Shown in pieces: positions 27,617 to 35,906 of a stretch of 54,310 nt of DNA. The translations under genes and the position numbers were made by a program. Origin of the DNA: Desulfovibrio piger ATCC 29098 (GTDB lineage Bacteria > Desulfobacterota > Desulfovibrionia > Desulfovibrionales > Desulfovibrionaceae); NCBI RefSeq assembly GCF_000156375.1, contig NZ_DS996359.1, positions 801,604 through 855,913 on the forward strand, written 5' to 3'. Position 1 is the stretch's first letter, and every line of letters begins with the position of its first letter. The notes beneath the pieces are model-generated. The model searched no databases. It was not told the origin of the DNA and worked only from the letters and a program-made list of their open reading frames with translations.

Positions 27617-27632
27617 TGGCATGGCTCTTGCT
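27617..27632 (+). promoter_or_regulatory. Sigma-54 (-24/-12) promoter of the grd operon
   Basis: TGGCATG-GCTC-TTGCT matches the consensus TGGCACG-N4-TTGCA/T at all invariant positions (GG and GC with 10-bp separation). Transcription would start about 15-20 bp before the grdA1 ATG at 27661. Confidence 0.9.
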
Positions 27633-27660
27633 AATTAAATCACAAACGCAAGGAGCTGTA

Positions 27661-28122
27661 ATGGAAGATACCACCCCTCAATTCATAGTGATCGGAGCCA
27701 TGGACGGGGTCTCCTCCGGGGCCCTGTGTTCCGCGCTGGAGGAAAGTGGCCATACCGTGATCTACGCCATCAACCAGTTTTTCGTTTGAATGACCGCAGG
27801 CGCTATGGATCTGGAAGATCAATGGAAGCTGGCCAAGGTCATCGAACATGGCAACCATGCCAACCTGTACGTCCTTATTGGCTGCCCGGATGCGGAAAGC
27901 AGCCAGATCCAGGCGGAAACGGTCTCCACCGGGGACCCCTCCCTTTCGGGACCGCTGACGGGGAAGCAGTTGCGGCTCAAGGTGATGCATATCGTGGAGC
28001 CTGAAGCAGCAGCCTTTTTTTCTCCCCAGGCATTCGAGAAGTACATCCTTCCGTTCATCCACAGATTCGACAAGGAGGCAATCTGCCAGCGGATGAATGA
28101 TCTCCGCAAAAAGAATATGTGA
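27661..28122 (+). CDS. grdA: GrdA-like selenoprotein A, divergent copy (Sec43, FxxU)
   Basis: 153 residues when TGA at 27787-27789 is read as selenocysteine (residue 43). The flanks match GrdA: VIGAMDGVSSGALCSALEESG before, and a UMTAGAMDLEDQ segment after (classical [10 protein letters not shown]). GrdA carries the carboxymethyl group as a Se-carboxymethyl selenoether from protein B to protein C. The classical redox motif is CxxU; here the residue three before Sec is Phe40, so a Cys-Sec selenenylsulfide cannot form in the usual way. A small stem GATCT-GGA-AGATC lies 19 nt after the TGA and may be part of a SECIS. An AAGGAG precedes the ATG. First gene of the operon. Automated callers would split it at the TGA. 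Confidence 0.88.
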
Positions 28123-28190
28123 CATATGCAATAGTTTTTCATGCATGCGTCAAGTGAACACGAGTGTGCATTTTGGTAAAGGAGTCAGTG

Positions 28191-29441
28191 ATGGAATTGG
28201 AATTTTTTGATTTTCCTGTTCAGAATGTCGTATTCGGGGAAAAGACGGCTCTGGAAGGGACAGTGCTCACCATCAACCGGGAAGAGATGGCCCGGCAGAT
28301 CGATCCGGACGGTTTTTTCTCCGACGTGCAGATAGACATCGCCCGTCCCGGTGAAGCCGTACGCATCATCAACATCATGGATGTCATGCAGCCGCGCTGC
28401 AAGGAATCGGATGCGGAAAGCCCCTACCCGGGCATGTTCTCTTCCATGCAGCTTGCCGGTACGGGGCGCACATATGTCCTCCAGGGGGTCAGCGTCATGC
28501 AGACGGGCAGACGCCAGGGCATACAGGAAGGCATCATCGACATGTCCGGGCCCGGCGCGGCGTATTCGCTGTTCAGTTCGCTCTGCAATGTCGTCCTGCG
28601 CTGCACGCCGGCGGATCCCAATGCCAGCAACAGTGATTTCGACGCCGCCACGCGCAAGTCCCTGCTGGCAGCGGCCCTGTATCTGGGGAAGACCGCACGG
28701 GGGCAGCAGCCGGGGAGCGTACGTACCTTCAGCACGGATACGCCCGTGGATCCCCATCTGCGCAAGGTCGTCTACATCTATTACCTGCAATCGCAGGGCC
28801 CGCTGCGCAATACCTTCCTTTACGGCAAGGACGTCACCAGCCTCCTGCCCACGCTGCTCCATCCCAACGAAGTCATGGATGGTGCCATCGTCAGCGGCAA
28901 CTACATCATCGCCTGCCAGAAGAACCCCACGTATCTGCACCTCAACAATCCCGTCATCCGGGAATTGTATGCCCGCCATGGCAAGACCCTGGATTTTGCC
29001 GGTGTGGTCATCGCCAACGAGCACAGCACACTTTTCGACAAGCGGCGTACAGCCGAGTTCGCCGCCAAGCTGGCCCGCCAGATAGGTGCCGAGGGCGTCG
29101 TCATGACCCAGGAAGGCGGCGGCCATGCCGACTCCGACCTCATGTTCTGCACCCGGGCCTGCGCTGCCCAGGGCATCCCGTCAGTGATGCTCATCAATGA
29201 ACTGGCCGGGCCCGAGGGGGACCAGCCCTCGCTGGTGGATACCACGCCGCTGGCCCGCCATGTCGTCAGTACGGGGAACAATGACCAGGTCATCGATCTG
29301 CCCGGCATGACCACGGTCCTTGGAGGGGACTGCCTGCTCAGGGTGCCGGATGCCTCCCGGCCGTTCTCCACGGCACTGGGGCGGATGTACACGGCCACGA
29401 ACCAGCTGGGAGCCTACAGACTTTCCGCCACGGCATTCTGA
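28191..29441 (+). CDS. grdE: GrdE-like protein B proprotein without the pyruvoyl cysteine
   Basis: 416 residues, usual length of the GrdE/GrdG/GrdI family (protein B alpha/beta precursor). Family segments are IDIARPGEAVRIINIMDV, GIIDMSGPGAAYSLFSS, HPNEVMDGAIVSGN, and NNPVIRELYARHGK. In clostridial GrdE the chain self-cleaves before a Cys that follows Asn (Cys242 in C. sticklandii) to make a pyruvoyl group. Here Asn237 is followed by Tyr238 (SGNYIIACQKN), so the known precursor residue is absent; a Cys at 242 lies four residues later. Cleavage and a pyruvoyl cofactor are therefore doubtful. The start at 28191 has AAAGGAG upstream. It pairs with grdB next. Confidence 0.9.
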   Translation: MELEFFDFPVQNVVFGEKTALEGTVLTINREEMARQIDPDGFFSDVQIDIARPGEAVRIINIMDVMQPRCKESDAESPYPGMFSSMQLAGTGRTYVLQGVSVMQTGRRQGIQEGIIDMSGPGAAYSLFSSLCNVVLRCTPADPNASNSDFDAATRKSLLAAALYLGKTARGQQPGSVRTFSTDTPVDPHLRKVVYIYYLQSQGPLRNTFLYGKDVTSLLPTLLHPNEVMDGAIVSGNYIIACQKNPTYLHLNNPVIRELYARHGKTLDFAGVVIANEHSTLFDKRRTAEFAAKLARQIGAEGVVMTQEGGGHADSDLMFCTRACAAQGIPSVMLINELAGPEGDQPSLVDTTPLARHVVSTGNNDQVIDLPGMTTVLGGDCLLRVPDASRPFSTALGRMYTATNQLGAYRLSATAF

Positions 29442-29508
29442 TGCTGCGGGACGCGCTCTGCAGAGCCGGCATTTTCAAGGCAACCCTTCAACCCACTGAG
29501 AGAACGCC

Positions 29509-30813
29509 ATGATAAAGATCGTCCACTATCTCAATCAGTTCTTCGGACAGATAGGGGGAGAAGACAAGGCAGACATCCCGCCGCTCGTCAGGCACGAGCC
29601 CGTCGGGCCCGCCATGGCTTTTGCCGCGCAACTCAAGGACATCGCCACGGTCTCGGCCACCGTCATCTGCGGTGACAACTATATCGCGGGCAATCAGGAG
29701 CAGGCCATCGAGACCATCATGGGCTTCATCCGCGAGGAAAAGCCCGACCTGTTCATCGCCGGCCCGGCCTTCAATGCCGGACGCTATGGCCCGGCATGCG
29801 GCGCCGTTTGCGCGGCCGTGGCGGCGGAACTCCATATCCCGGTCATCACGGGCATGTATCCGGAGAACCCCGGCGCCGAACTGTACCGGGACAAGGCGCT
29901 CATCATCGAGACCGCCAATTCCGTGGCCGGCATGCGCCAGGCCGTGACCGCCATGAGCGCGCTTGCCAGAAAGATAGCCACGGGCGTCCCTGTCGGCCCC
30001 GCGGCGGCAGAGGGCTACCTGCCCACCGGACATCGCCGGAACATCTGGAGCGACAGGGACGGCGCCGAGCGCGCCGTGGACATGCTGCTTGCCGTGCTCG
30101 ACGGCAAGGCCGAAGAGGTGGGCACGGAGCTGCCCATGCCGGTCTTTGACGAAGTCGCTCCGGCAGCGCCTTTGGCCGACCCCGCCAAGGCCCGCATCGC
30201 CCTCGTCACCGAAGGCGGGCTGGTGCCCAAGGGGAACCCGGACGGCCTTGAATCGTCCCGGGCGAGCAAGTACCTGCGGCTGTCGCTGGAGGGGCTCCGG
30301 ACCCTTGCACCGGAATCCTTCCAGACCGTCCATGGCGGGTACAACAATGCCTTCGTCAATGCCGCGCCGTGCAGGCTGCTGCCTCTCGATGTCTGCCGTG
30401 AACTGGTGGCCGAGGGCGTCATCGGCGAGCTGGCCGACTACTGTTTCACCACCACGGGCAACGGCACCTCCTACAACAACAGCAAGGAATTCGGGAAGGC
30501 CATCGCTGCCGCTTTGAAGGCGGACAACGTGCAGGGGGTCATCCTTACCTCCACCTGAGGCACCGGTACTCGTTGCGGCGCAACGATCACCAAGGAAATC
30601 GAACGCATGGGCATCCCTACCGCCCAGATTTGCACCATCACTTCCATTGCTGCCTCCATCGGCGTTCCCCGCATCGTCCCCGGGGAGGGCATCCCCTTCC
30701 CGGTGGGCAATCCTTCCCTCGATGCCGCTGCGGAAAAGAAGCTGCGCAGGGGCCTTGTCCTGAAGGCCCTGCAGGCCATCAGCCAGCCGGCTTCCGGTCC
30801 CAGTCATCCTTAA
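29509..30813 (+). CDS. grdB: GrdB-like selenoprotein B (Sec350, UxxGxxC)
   Basis: 434 residues when TGA at 30556-30558 is selenocysteine; Sec falls at residue 350, the position known for GrdB. The N-terminus IVHYLNQFFGQIGGEDKAD and the end LRRGLVLKALQA are family-typical. GrdB/F/H is the substrate-specific subunit whose Sec attacks the alpha carbon of glycine, sarcosine or betaine. The classical motif is UxxCxxC; here it reads U-G-T-G-T-R-C, so the first Cys is Gly353 while Cys356 remains. A perfect hairpin CGTTGC-GGC-GCAACG lies 12 nt after the TGA, a good SECIS candidate. Which substrate it takes is unknown; the changes argue against plain glycine. Confidence 0.92.
30571..30585 (+). promoter_or_regulatory. 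Candidate SECIS hairpin in grdB
   Basis: CGTTGC-GGC-GCAACG, a perfect 6-bp stem with a 3-nt loop, begins 12 nt after the TGA at 30556. Bacterial SECIS elements are hairpins within about 10-40 nt after the UGA that recruit SelB. Confidence 0.55.
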
Positions 30814-30837
30814 TCAGCAACCTTTGTGGGGGATCCC

Positions 30838-32073
30838 ATGACTACTCTGCAAATATACGCACTGGTCTGGCTCGCCTTCGTCTTCGGCCTGAGCCTCTGG
30901 CAGCACATCAACCTCGGGCTGATCATGATCCCGGCCAGCTTCCTGCTGGCCCTGTTCACCGGCCTGCCCCTCAAGGAACTGTACGCCGCCTTCCCGGCCA
31001 AGCTCGTCCTGCTGGTCCTGGGGGTCATGTATCTGTGGAACCATGTGCAGGAGAGCGGTTTTGCGGGCATCATCGTCAAGAAGGCCGTGGCACTGGCCAG
31101 GGGCCGGGTCTACCTCCTGCCCTGGATCATCCACGTACTGGCAGCCCTCATCTGCGCTGTGGGTGCCCTGCCGGCCGCGGCCTTCGCCATCACCGTGCCG
31201 GTGGCCCTGGAGATCGCTAAGCGTGAGCGTATCAGCCCGACCATGATGGGGATCATCCTGATCCAGGGCTCGTGCGTGGGCGGTTTCACCCTGTTCAATC
31301 CCTGGGGCAACCTTGTGGCCGAACAGGCCGCGCATGCGGGCATCCCCATCGACCCGACCTGGCTTTTCCTCTCGCAGGGCGTGGTCGCCATCGCCGTGGC
31401 CGTGGTCGCCTTCTTCGTCTTCGGCGGCATGGAGCTGATCCGCCGTCCCGTGCAGCAGAACCGTGGCGGGGAAGAAGGGCAGGAGGCCACCGGGCCCCTG
31501 ACGCCGTACCAGATCTGTTCCTTCATCGGCATGATCCTGTTCATCGTGCTGGCGCTCCTCAAGTATGACGTGGGCCTGACCGCCTTCACCATCGGCATGG
31601 TCCTGCAGATCGCTTTCCGCATCAAGTCCAAGGCCGCCCTGAGCAAGCTCCCCTGGGGCATCGCCATCATGATCGCCGGCGTCCTCATCTATGTGGGCCT
31701 GCTGGAAAAGCTGGGCGTGCTGCGGGTCATCGGTGACTACCTTGCCAGCATGGAAGATCCGTCCCTCGTGCGCTTCAGCGTCGCCATCGTGGGCACCATC
31801 CTGGCCAACTTCGAATCCTCGTCCATCGCTGTCCTCGGTCTGGTCATCCCCGTGGCCGTAAAGTCCATGGCCGGTTCCACGGCTGTCCTGGCCAACAGCA
31901 TCTCGCTGGGCGTCTTGTCGGCCTGCCTGGTGGTCATGTGCGCCAGTCCCTTCCATATCGGCGGGGCGCTCATCCTGTCCGAGGCGGAAGACTACGACAA
32001 GACCTTCCGGCACCTGTTGTGGTGGGTCCTGGCACTGACGCTGATCATGCCGTTCCTTACCTTCCTGTTGTGA
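30838..32073 (+). CDS. MatC/ion-transporter-superfamily carboxylate permease
   Basis: 411 residues with about 11-12 membrane segments. It resembles the MatC-N/DASS-like ion transporters: MIPASFLLALFTGLPLKELYAAFPAKLVLLVLGVMYL, the re-entrant-type QGSCVGGFTLFNPWGNL and, near the end, ANFESSSIAVLGLVIPV. These carriers usually move di- or monocarboxylates with Na+ or H+. Classical glycine or betaine reductase clusters use amino-acid or betaine carriers instead, so the substrate of this operon may be a carboxylate. I take the ATG at 30838; a GTG 12 bp earlier is the alternative. The gene interrupts the grd order between grdB and trxB. Confidence 0.75.
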   Translation: MTTLQIYALVWLAFVFGLSLWQHINLGLIMIPASFLLALFTGLPLKELYAAFPAKLVLLVLGVMYLWNHVQESGFAGIIVKKAVALARGRVYLLPWIIHVLAALICAVGALPAAAFAITVPVALEIAKRERISPTMMGIILIQGSCVGGFTLFNPWGNLVAEQAAHAGIPIDPTWLFLSQGVVAIAVAVVAFFVFGGMELIRRPVQQNRGGEEGQEATGPLTPYQICSFIGMILFIVLALLKYDVGLTAFTIGMVLQIAFRIKSKAALSKLPWGIAIMIAGVLIYVGLLEKLGVLRVIGDYLASMEDPSLVRFSVAIVGTILANFESSSIAVLGLVIPVAVKSMAGSTAVLANSISLGVLSACLVVMCASPFHIGGALILSEAEDYDKTFRHLLWWVLALTLIMPFLTFLL

Positions 32074-32120
32074 TCACTGCGCGGGGCTGTCCGCGCCATG
32101 CTCCTCCACCTCCCCACGGT

Positions 32121-32159
32121 CGTGCCGGGTACCACATCTCCTCCGTCCTGCCCGGCACG
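32121..32159. repeat. Intercistronic hairpin before trxB
   Basis: Arms CGTGCCGGG (32121-32129) and CCCGGCACG (32151-32159) with a 21-nt loop and no T-run. Probably an mRNA processing or stability element in the operon. Confidence 0.4.
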
Positions 32160-32182
32160 GCCAGCAAACCAATGAGGCTTTC

Positions 32183-33100
32183 ATGGAAAGACATGAGCTT
32201 GTCATCATAGGTGCAGGTCCTGCCGGTCTTTCGGCCGCCATCTACGCCAGGCGCGCGGGTATCGAGACCCTCGTCCTGGAAAAGGGGCGCCCCGGTGGGC
32301 AGATCCTGACGACCAGCAGGATCGAGAACTATCCCGGTCTGCCCGAAGCCACCGGGGCTTCCCTTGCCGAGGCGCTCCGGGCACATGCCCTGAGCTTTGC
32401 GCCCCGGTTCATGACCGGTTCCGTGCAGAAGCTGTCCTGTTGCGGCGATGACAAGGTCATCGAACTCAAGGACGGCAGCCGGATCGCGGCCCGGGCCGTC
32501 ATCATCGCCAGCGGTGCGGGTTTTCGCAGGCAGGGGTGCCCCGGTGAGGGCAAGTATACCGGTCTTGGCGTATCCTATTGTGCCGTATGCGATGCCGCTT
32601 TTTTTGAAGGTCTGGAAGTCGCCGTCATCGGTGGCGGCAATACCGCCGTGGAGGAGGCCGTGTATCTTACCGGTTTCGCTTCTAGGGTCTATCTCGTCCA
32701 CCGGCGCGACACCTTCCGGGCCGACAGCCTCGCTGTGGAGCGGGCACTGGCCAATCCCCGGATCGTTCCGGTCATGGAGAGCGTGCTCGAAGCCATCGAG
32801 GGCAGTGATATCGTCGAAAAGATCCGGGTCAGGAACGTCAAGAGCGGTGAACAGCGCTGCATCCCCGTCAGCGGGGTATTCATCTTCATCGGCACGCTTC
32901 CCCATACGGAATTTTTGGAAGAGGGCCTGCTGCAGACGAAGGAAGGCGGCTGGATCGTCACGGACGAGAGCATGCGCACGTCCGTCCCCGGCATCTTTGC
33001 CGCGGGCGACGTACGGGACACCCCCTTGCGGCAGGTGATCACCGCGGCGGGGGACGGGGCCCGGGCCGCCATGGCCGCCTACGGCTATCTGCACGGCTGA
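32183..33100 (+). CDS. trxB: Thioredoxin reductase of the grd system
   Basis: 305 residues. FAD site VIIGAGPAGLSAAIYARRAG, redox pair Cys133-A-V-Cys136 (CAVCD), NADPH site VAVIGGGNTAVEEAVYL, and C-terminal FAD site GIFAAGDVRD. It is a low-molecular-weight NADPH (or ferredoxin/flavin)-linked thioredoxin reductase that would reduce TrxA encoded downstream, which in turn re-reduces oxidised selenoprotein A. Glycine reductase operons of clostridia have the same trxB-trxA pair, so the electron supply looks conserved. Confidence 0.92.
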   Translation: MERHELVIIGAGPAGLSAAIYARRAGIETLVLEKGRPGGQILTTSRIENYPGLPEATGASLAEALRAHALSFAPRFMTGSVQKLSCCGDDKVIELKDGSRIAARAVIIASGAGFRRQGCPGEGKYTGLGVSYCAVCDAAFFEGLEVAVIGGGNTAVEEAVYLTGFASRVYLVHRRDTFRADSLAVERALANPRIVPVMESVLEAIEGSDIVEKIRVRNVKSGEQRCIPVSGVFIFIGTLPHTEFLEEGLLQTKEGGWIVTDESMRTSVPGIFAAGDVRDTPLRQVITAAGDGARAAMAAYGYLHG

Positions 33101-33163
33101 GCCGCCTGCCGCCCGTAAGGACGGCTCTGTCGCAAACTTCCCAACGGAAACAAGGAAGGCACC

Positions 33164-34699
33164 ATGAATACTGTCGGCATCAAGGCCACGGCCTACTGCC
33201 TGAATTTTGCTCCCGAGCTGGCGCTGCACTATGGCGGGACGCCGGTCCAGGAACGCCGCTCCGGGCGTGATCCGGGCTTTTTGCAGGCGCTGGAGGCGCA
33301 GGCCCAGACCTATGAACAGGCGCAGGCCTACGCGCCCAACAAGACCTATATCGGTGCCATGAGCATCGATGAGCTGCAGGCAGCGCCCCGTCCCTGGACG
33401 GAACATCCCTGCGAGCCTGCCCGCTTCGGAAAGTTCGGCGAGATCATGCCCGAGGACGAGCTGCTCGGGCTCATGGACATCTGTGACGTCTTCGACCTCA
33501 TCTGGCTGGAAGAAGGCTTTGCCGCCCGGATCGCCCAGCGTCTTGCCCAAGATCCCGTGCTGGGGCCGGAACAGCTGGGACGTCTGGAAAAGGGCCATCC
33601 GGCCGCGGAGATCGCGGAGATGGTGGAACAGCACCATGCCCTGCCGCTCTATCATAAAGGCCGGGTCGTGGGCTGCTGCCGCCGCGCCCATGACACGGAC
33701 GAGAACCTGTCCGCCGACATCATGCTGGAGAACCTGGCCTGCAAGGCCAGCGGCGTGCTGTCCCTGCTCCATCTGATCAGGAACGCTGGCCTTGCGCCCG
33801 GCGACATAGATTTTGTGGTGGAATGTTCTGAAGAAGCCGTGGGCGACGCCCTGCAACGCGGCGGCGGCAACATGGCCAAGGCCGTTGCCGAGATCTGCGG
33901 CTGCGGCAATGCCAGCGGCTTCGACATCCGGGGCTTCTGTGCCGGGCCCGTGGCTTCGGTCATCGCCGCCGCCAGCATGGTGGCCAGCGGGACACGGGCC
34001 AATGTGGCCGTCATCAGCGGCGGTTCGGTGCCCAAGCTGTACATGAACGCCCGGGACCACATCAGGAAGGGGACCGTCCCGCTGGAAAACTGCATCGGCA
34101 GCTTCGCCCTGTTGCTCACGCCCGATGACGGGACGTGCCCGGTCATCCGCCTGGACTGCCTGGGCAAGCATTCCGTGGCTGCCGGTGCCGCGCCGCAGGC
34201 CATCACCGCCGCCCTGACTTTCGAGCCGCTCGCCCGCGCGGGCCTCACGCTCACCGATGTGGACAAGTATGCGCCCGAGCTGCACAACGCGGAGATAACC
34301 CTCCCGGCAGGCGCGGGCAACGTACCGGAAGCCAACTACAAGATGATCGCGGCCCTGGCCGTCATGAAGGGCCAGCTTGCCCGTGAGGATCTTGGCCGCT
34401 TCGTGGCGGAGCGCGGCATGCCGGGTTTCGTCGCGACCCAGGGGCACATCCCCTCCGGCGTCCCCTATATGGGCCATGCCCTGGAAGCTTTCAGGGCCGG
34501 GACGCTGCGGCGGGCCATGATCATCGGCAAGGGGAGCCTCTTCCTCGGGCGCCTGACGAACCTGGCCGACGGTGCCTCTTTCATCATGGAACGGCCCTGT
34601 GACAGGCAGGCGGACCAGGGGGCCCCCGGCAGAGAGGACGTGCTGGAAGTCCTGCTGGGCGCACTGGAAGATCTGGCCGTCACCCTCCAGAAGGCATAG
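33164..34699 (+). CDS. grdC: Glycine reductase complex protein C, GrdC subunit
   Basis: 511 residues, beta subunit of protein C. Family features are the start GIKATAYCLNFAPELALHYGGTPVQERR, the YAPNKTYIGAMSIDEL segment, CEEA-like VVECSEEAVGD, and a thiolase/KAS III-like core (FCAGPVASVIAAASMVASG). Protein C takes the carboxymethyl group bound to Sec of GrdA, releases it as a thioester and forms acetyl phosphate with phosphate. It looks complete, so the final acyl-phosphate step is probably kept. The grdD gene follows after 8 bp. Confidence 0.9.
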   Translation: MNTVGIKATAYCLNFAPELALHYGGTPVQERRSGRDPGFLQALEAQAQTYEQAQAYAPNKTYIGAMSIDELQAAPRPWTEHPCEPARFGKFGEIMPEDELLGLMDICDVFDLIWLEEGFAARIAQRLAQDPVLGPEQLGRLEKGHPAAEIAEMVEQHHALPLYHKGRVVGCCRRAHDTDENLSADIMLENLACKASGVLSLLHLIRNAGLAPGDIDFVVECSEEAVGDALQRGGGNMAKAVAEICGCGNASGFDIRGFCAGPVASVIAAASMVASGTRANVAVISGGSVPKLYMNARDHIRKGTVPLENCIGSFALLLTPDDGTCPVIRLDCLGKHSVAAGAAPQAITAALTFEPLARAGLTLTDVDKYAPELHNAEITLPAGAGNVPEANYKMIAALAVMKGQLAREDLGRFVAERGMPGFVATQGHIPSGVPYMGHALEAFRAGTLRRAMIIGKGSLFLGRLTNLADGASFIMERPCDRQADQGAPGREDVLEVLLGALEDLAVTLQKA

Positions 34700-34707
34700 G
34701 AGGCCCT

Positions 34708-35868
34708 ATGGCTAGGCAAGACAATACGCGTGCCGCCATCGGCAAGGCCCTTGAAGAGGTCGTCATGCGGGCCCGATGCGGGAAGAAGCCCTGCCGCCTC
34801 GGCCTGATGGCCGCCGGCAGCGAGTTGCCTCTCCAGGAATTCCTTTGCGCGGCCCGGGACGCCATGGATGCCGATCCCGCCCTGCGTATCACGGGCATAG
34901 GCCCGCTGCCTGACGGGCCGCTGCCCGACGGCCTGGACTGGCAGGAGACGGAAAACAGCGGCGATGCTGCTGCGGCCGTCATGGAATCCCTCCTCGACGA
35001 GGGCAGGATCGAGGGCGCGGTGGCACTGCATTATCCTTTCCCCATGGGCGTGACCACCATAGGCCGCATGCGCTGCCCCGCCAGCGGCCGCCCCATGTTC
35101 ATGGCGTCCAGTACGGGCATGAGCGCTCCCCGGCGGGCCGAGGCCATGCTCCGCAACGCGGTCCTCGGTGCCGGTGTGGCCAGGGCCTTGGGCCTGCCGC
35201 TGCCGGTGCTGGGAGTGCTGAACTTGGAGGCTGCTCCCCAGGTGGTCCGTGCCCTGTCGCACATGGTGGACAAGGGCTATCCCGTGCGGCTGGGCGAGAG
35301 CATCCGCCGGGACGGCGGCGCCCTGCTGCGCGGCAACGACCTGCTGTGCGGAGCCGTGGATGTCTGCGTCACGGATACCCTGACCGGGAATGCCCTCATG
35401 AAGGTCTTTGCATCCTTCACGTCCGGGGGGAGCCGTGAGACCTGCGGCTGGGGCTATGGGCCCTCTGTGGGCGAAGGCTGGGACAAGGTCATCAGCATCG
35501 TTTCCAGAGCGTCGGGTGCGCCGGTCATCACCGGGGCGCTGCTCTATACGGCCCGGGCGGTGCGGGCAGGTCTGCCCGGGAAGATCCGGGAGGAGTTCCG
35601 CCTTGCCGCTGCCGCGGGCCTGGAAGCTGAGATCGCGGCCCTGGCTCCCGCACCTGTGCAGGAAGAGGCCGGGCCGCCGCCGGCCGTCCCCACCGATGCG
35701 GAACTGCACGGTATCGACGTGCTGGATCTTGAGGCGGCCGTCCACTGTTTGTGGCGGAACGACATCTACGCCGAGGCGGCCATGGGCTGCACGGGGCCTG
35801 TCATCAAATTGCCCGCCCACAGCCGGGATGCTGCGCGGCAGCTCCTTACGGACGCGGGCTATCTGTAA
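34708..35868 (+). CDS. grdD: Glycine reductase complex protein C, GrdD subunit
   Basis: 386 residues, alpha subunit of protein C, related to phosphate acyltransferases of the PlsX type. The reactive Cys that carries the acetyl thioester (reported as Cys359 in E. acidaminophilum) matches Cys361 in the C-terminal MGCTGPVIKLP. It binds GrdC and produces acetyl phosphate. The ribosome site AGGAGG overlaps the end of grdC, so the two are coupled. It contrasts with GrdB and GrdE, where key cysteines are changed. Confidence 0.88.
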   Translation: MARQDNTRAAIGKALEEVVMRARCGKKPCRLGLMAAGSELPLQEFLCAARDAMDADPALRITGIGPLPDGPLPDGLDWQETENSGDAAAAVMESLLDEGRIEGAVALHYPFPMGVTTIGRMRCPASGRPMFMASSTGMSAPRRAEAMLRNAVLGAGVARALGLPLPVLGVLNLEAAPQVVRALSHMVDKGYPVRLGESIRRDGGALLRGNDLLCGAVDVCVTDTLTGNALMKVFASFTSGGSRETCGWGYGPSVGEGWDKVISIVSRASGAPVITGALLYTARAVRAGLPGKIREEFRLAAAAGLEAEIAALAPAPVQEEAGPPPAVPTDAELHGIDVLDLEAAVHCLWRNDIYAEAAMGCTGPVIKLPAHSRDAARQLLTDAGYL

Positions 35869-35906
35869 AGCATAGCATTCTGTCAATCCCGAGACGAGGT
35901 GAACCC

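Larger units (their letters stand above)
27247..27660. other. AT-rich divergent control region of the grd operon
   Basis: About 410 bp, strikingly AT-rich from 27420 onward compared with the GC-rich neighbours. It contains two inverted copies of ATGCTGTCTCA, direct repeats of GATATAACAT (27501-27510 and 27514-27523), and the sigma-54 promoter. The AT-rich centre could accommodate IHF-type bending. No gene seen. Confidence 0.7.

Noticed and set aside
27787..27789. TGA inside grdA1, which splits the gene into two short frames
   Set aside because: Flanking residues match GrdA on both sides in the same frame and TGA is exactly where Sec is expected, so it is recoded, not a frameshift or pseudogene. 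The same applies to 30556 and 36418.
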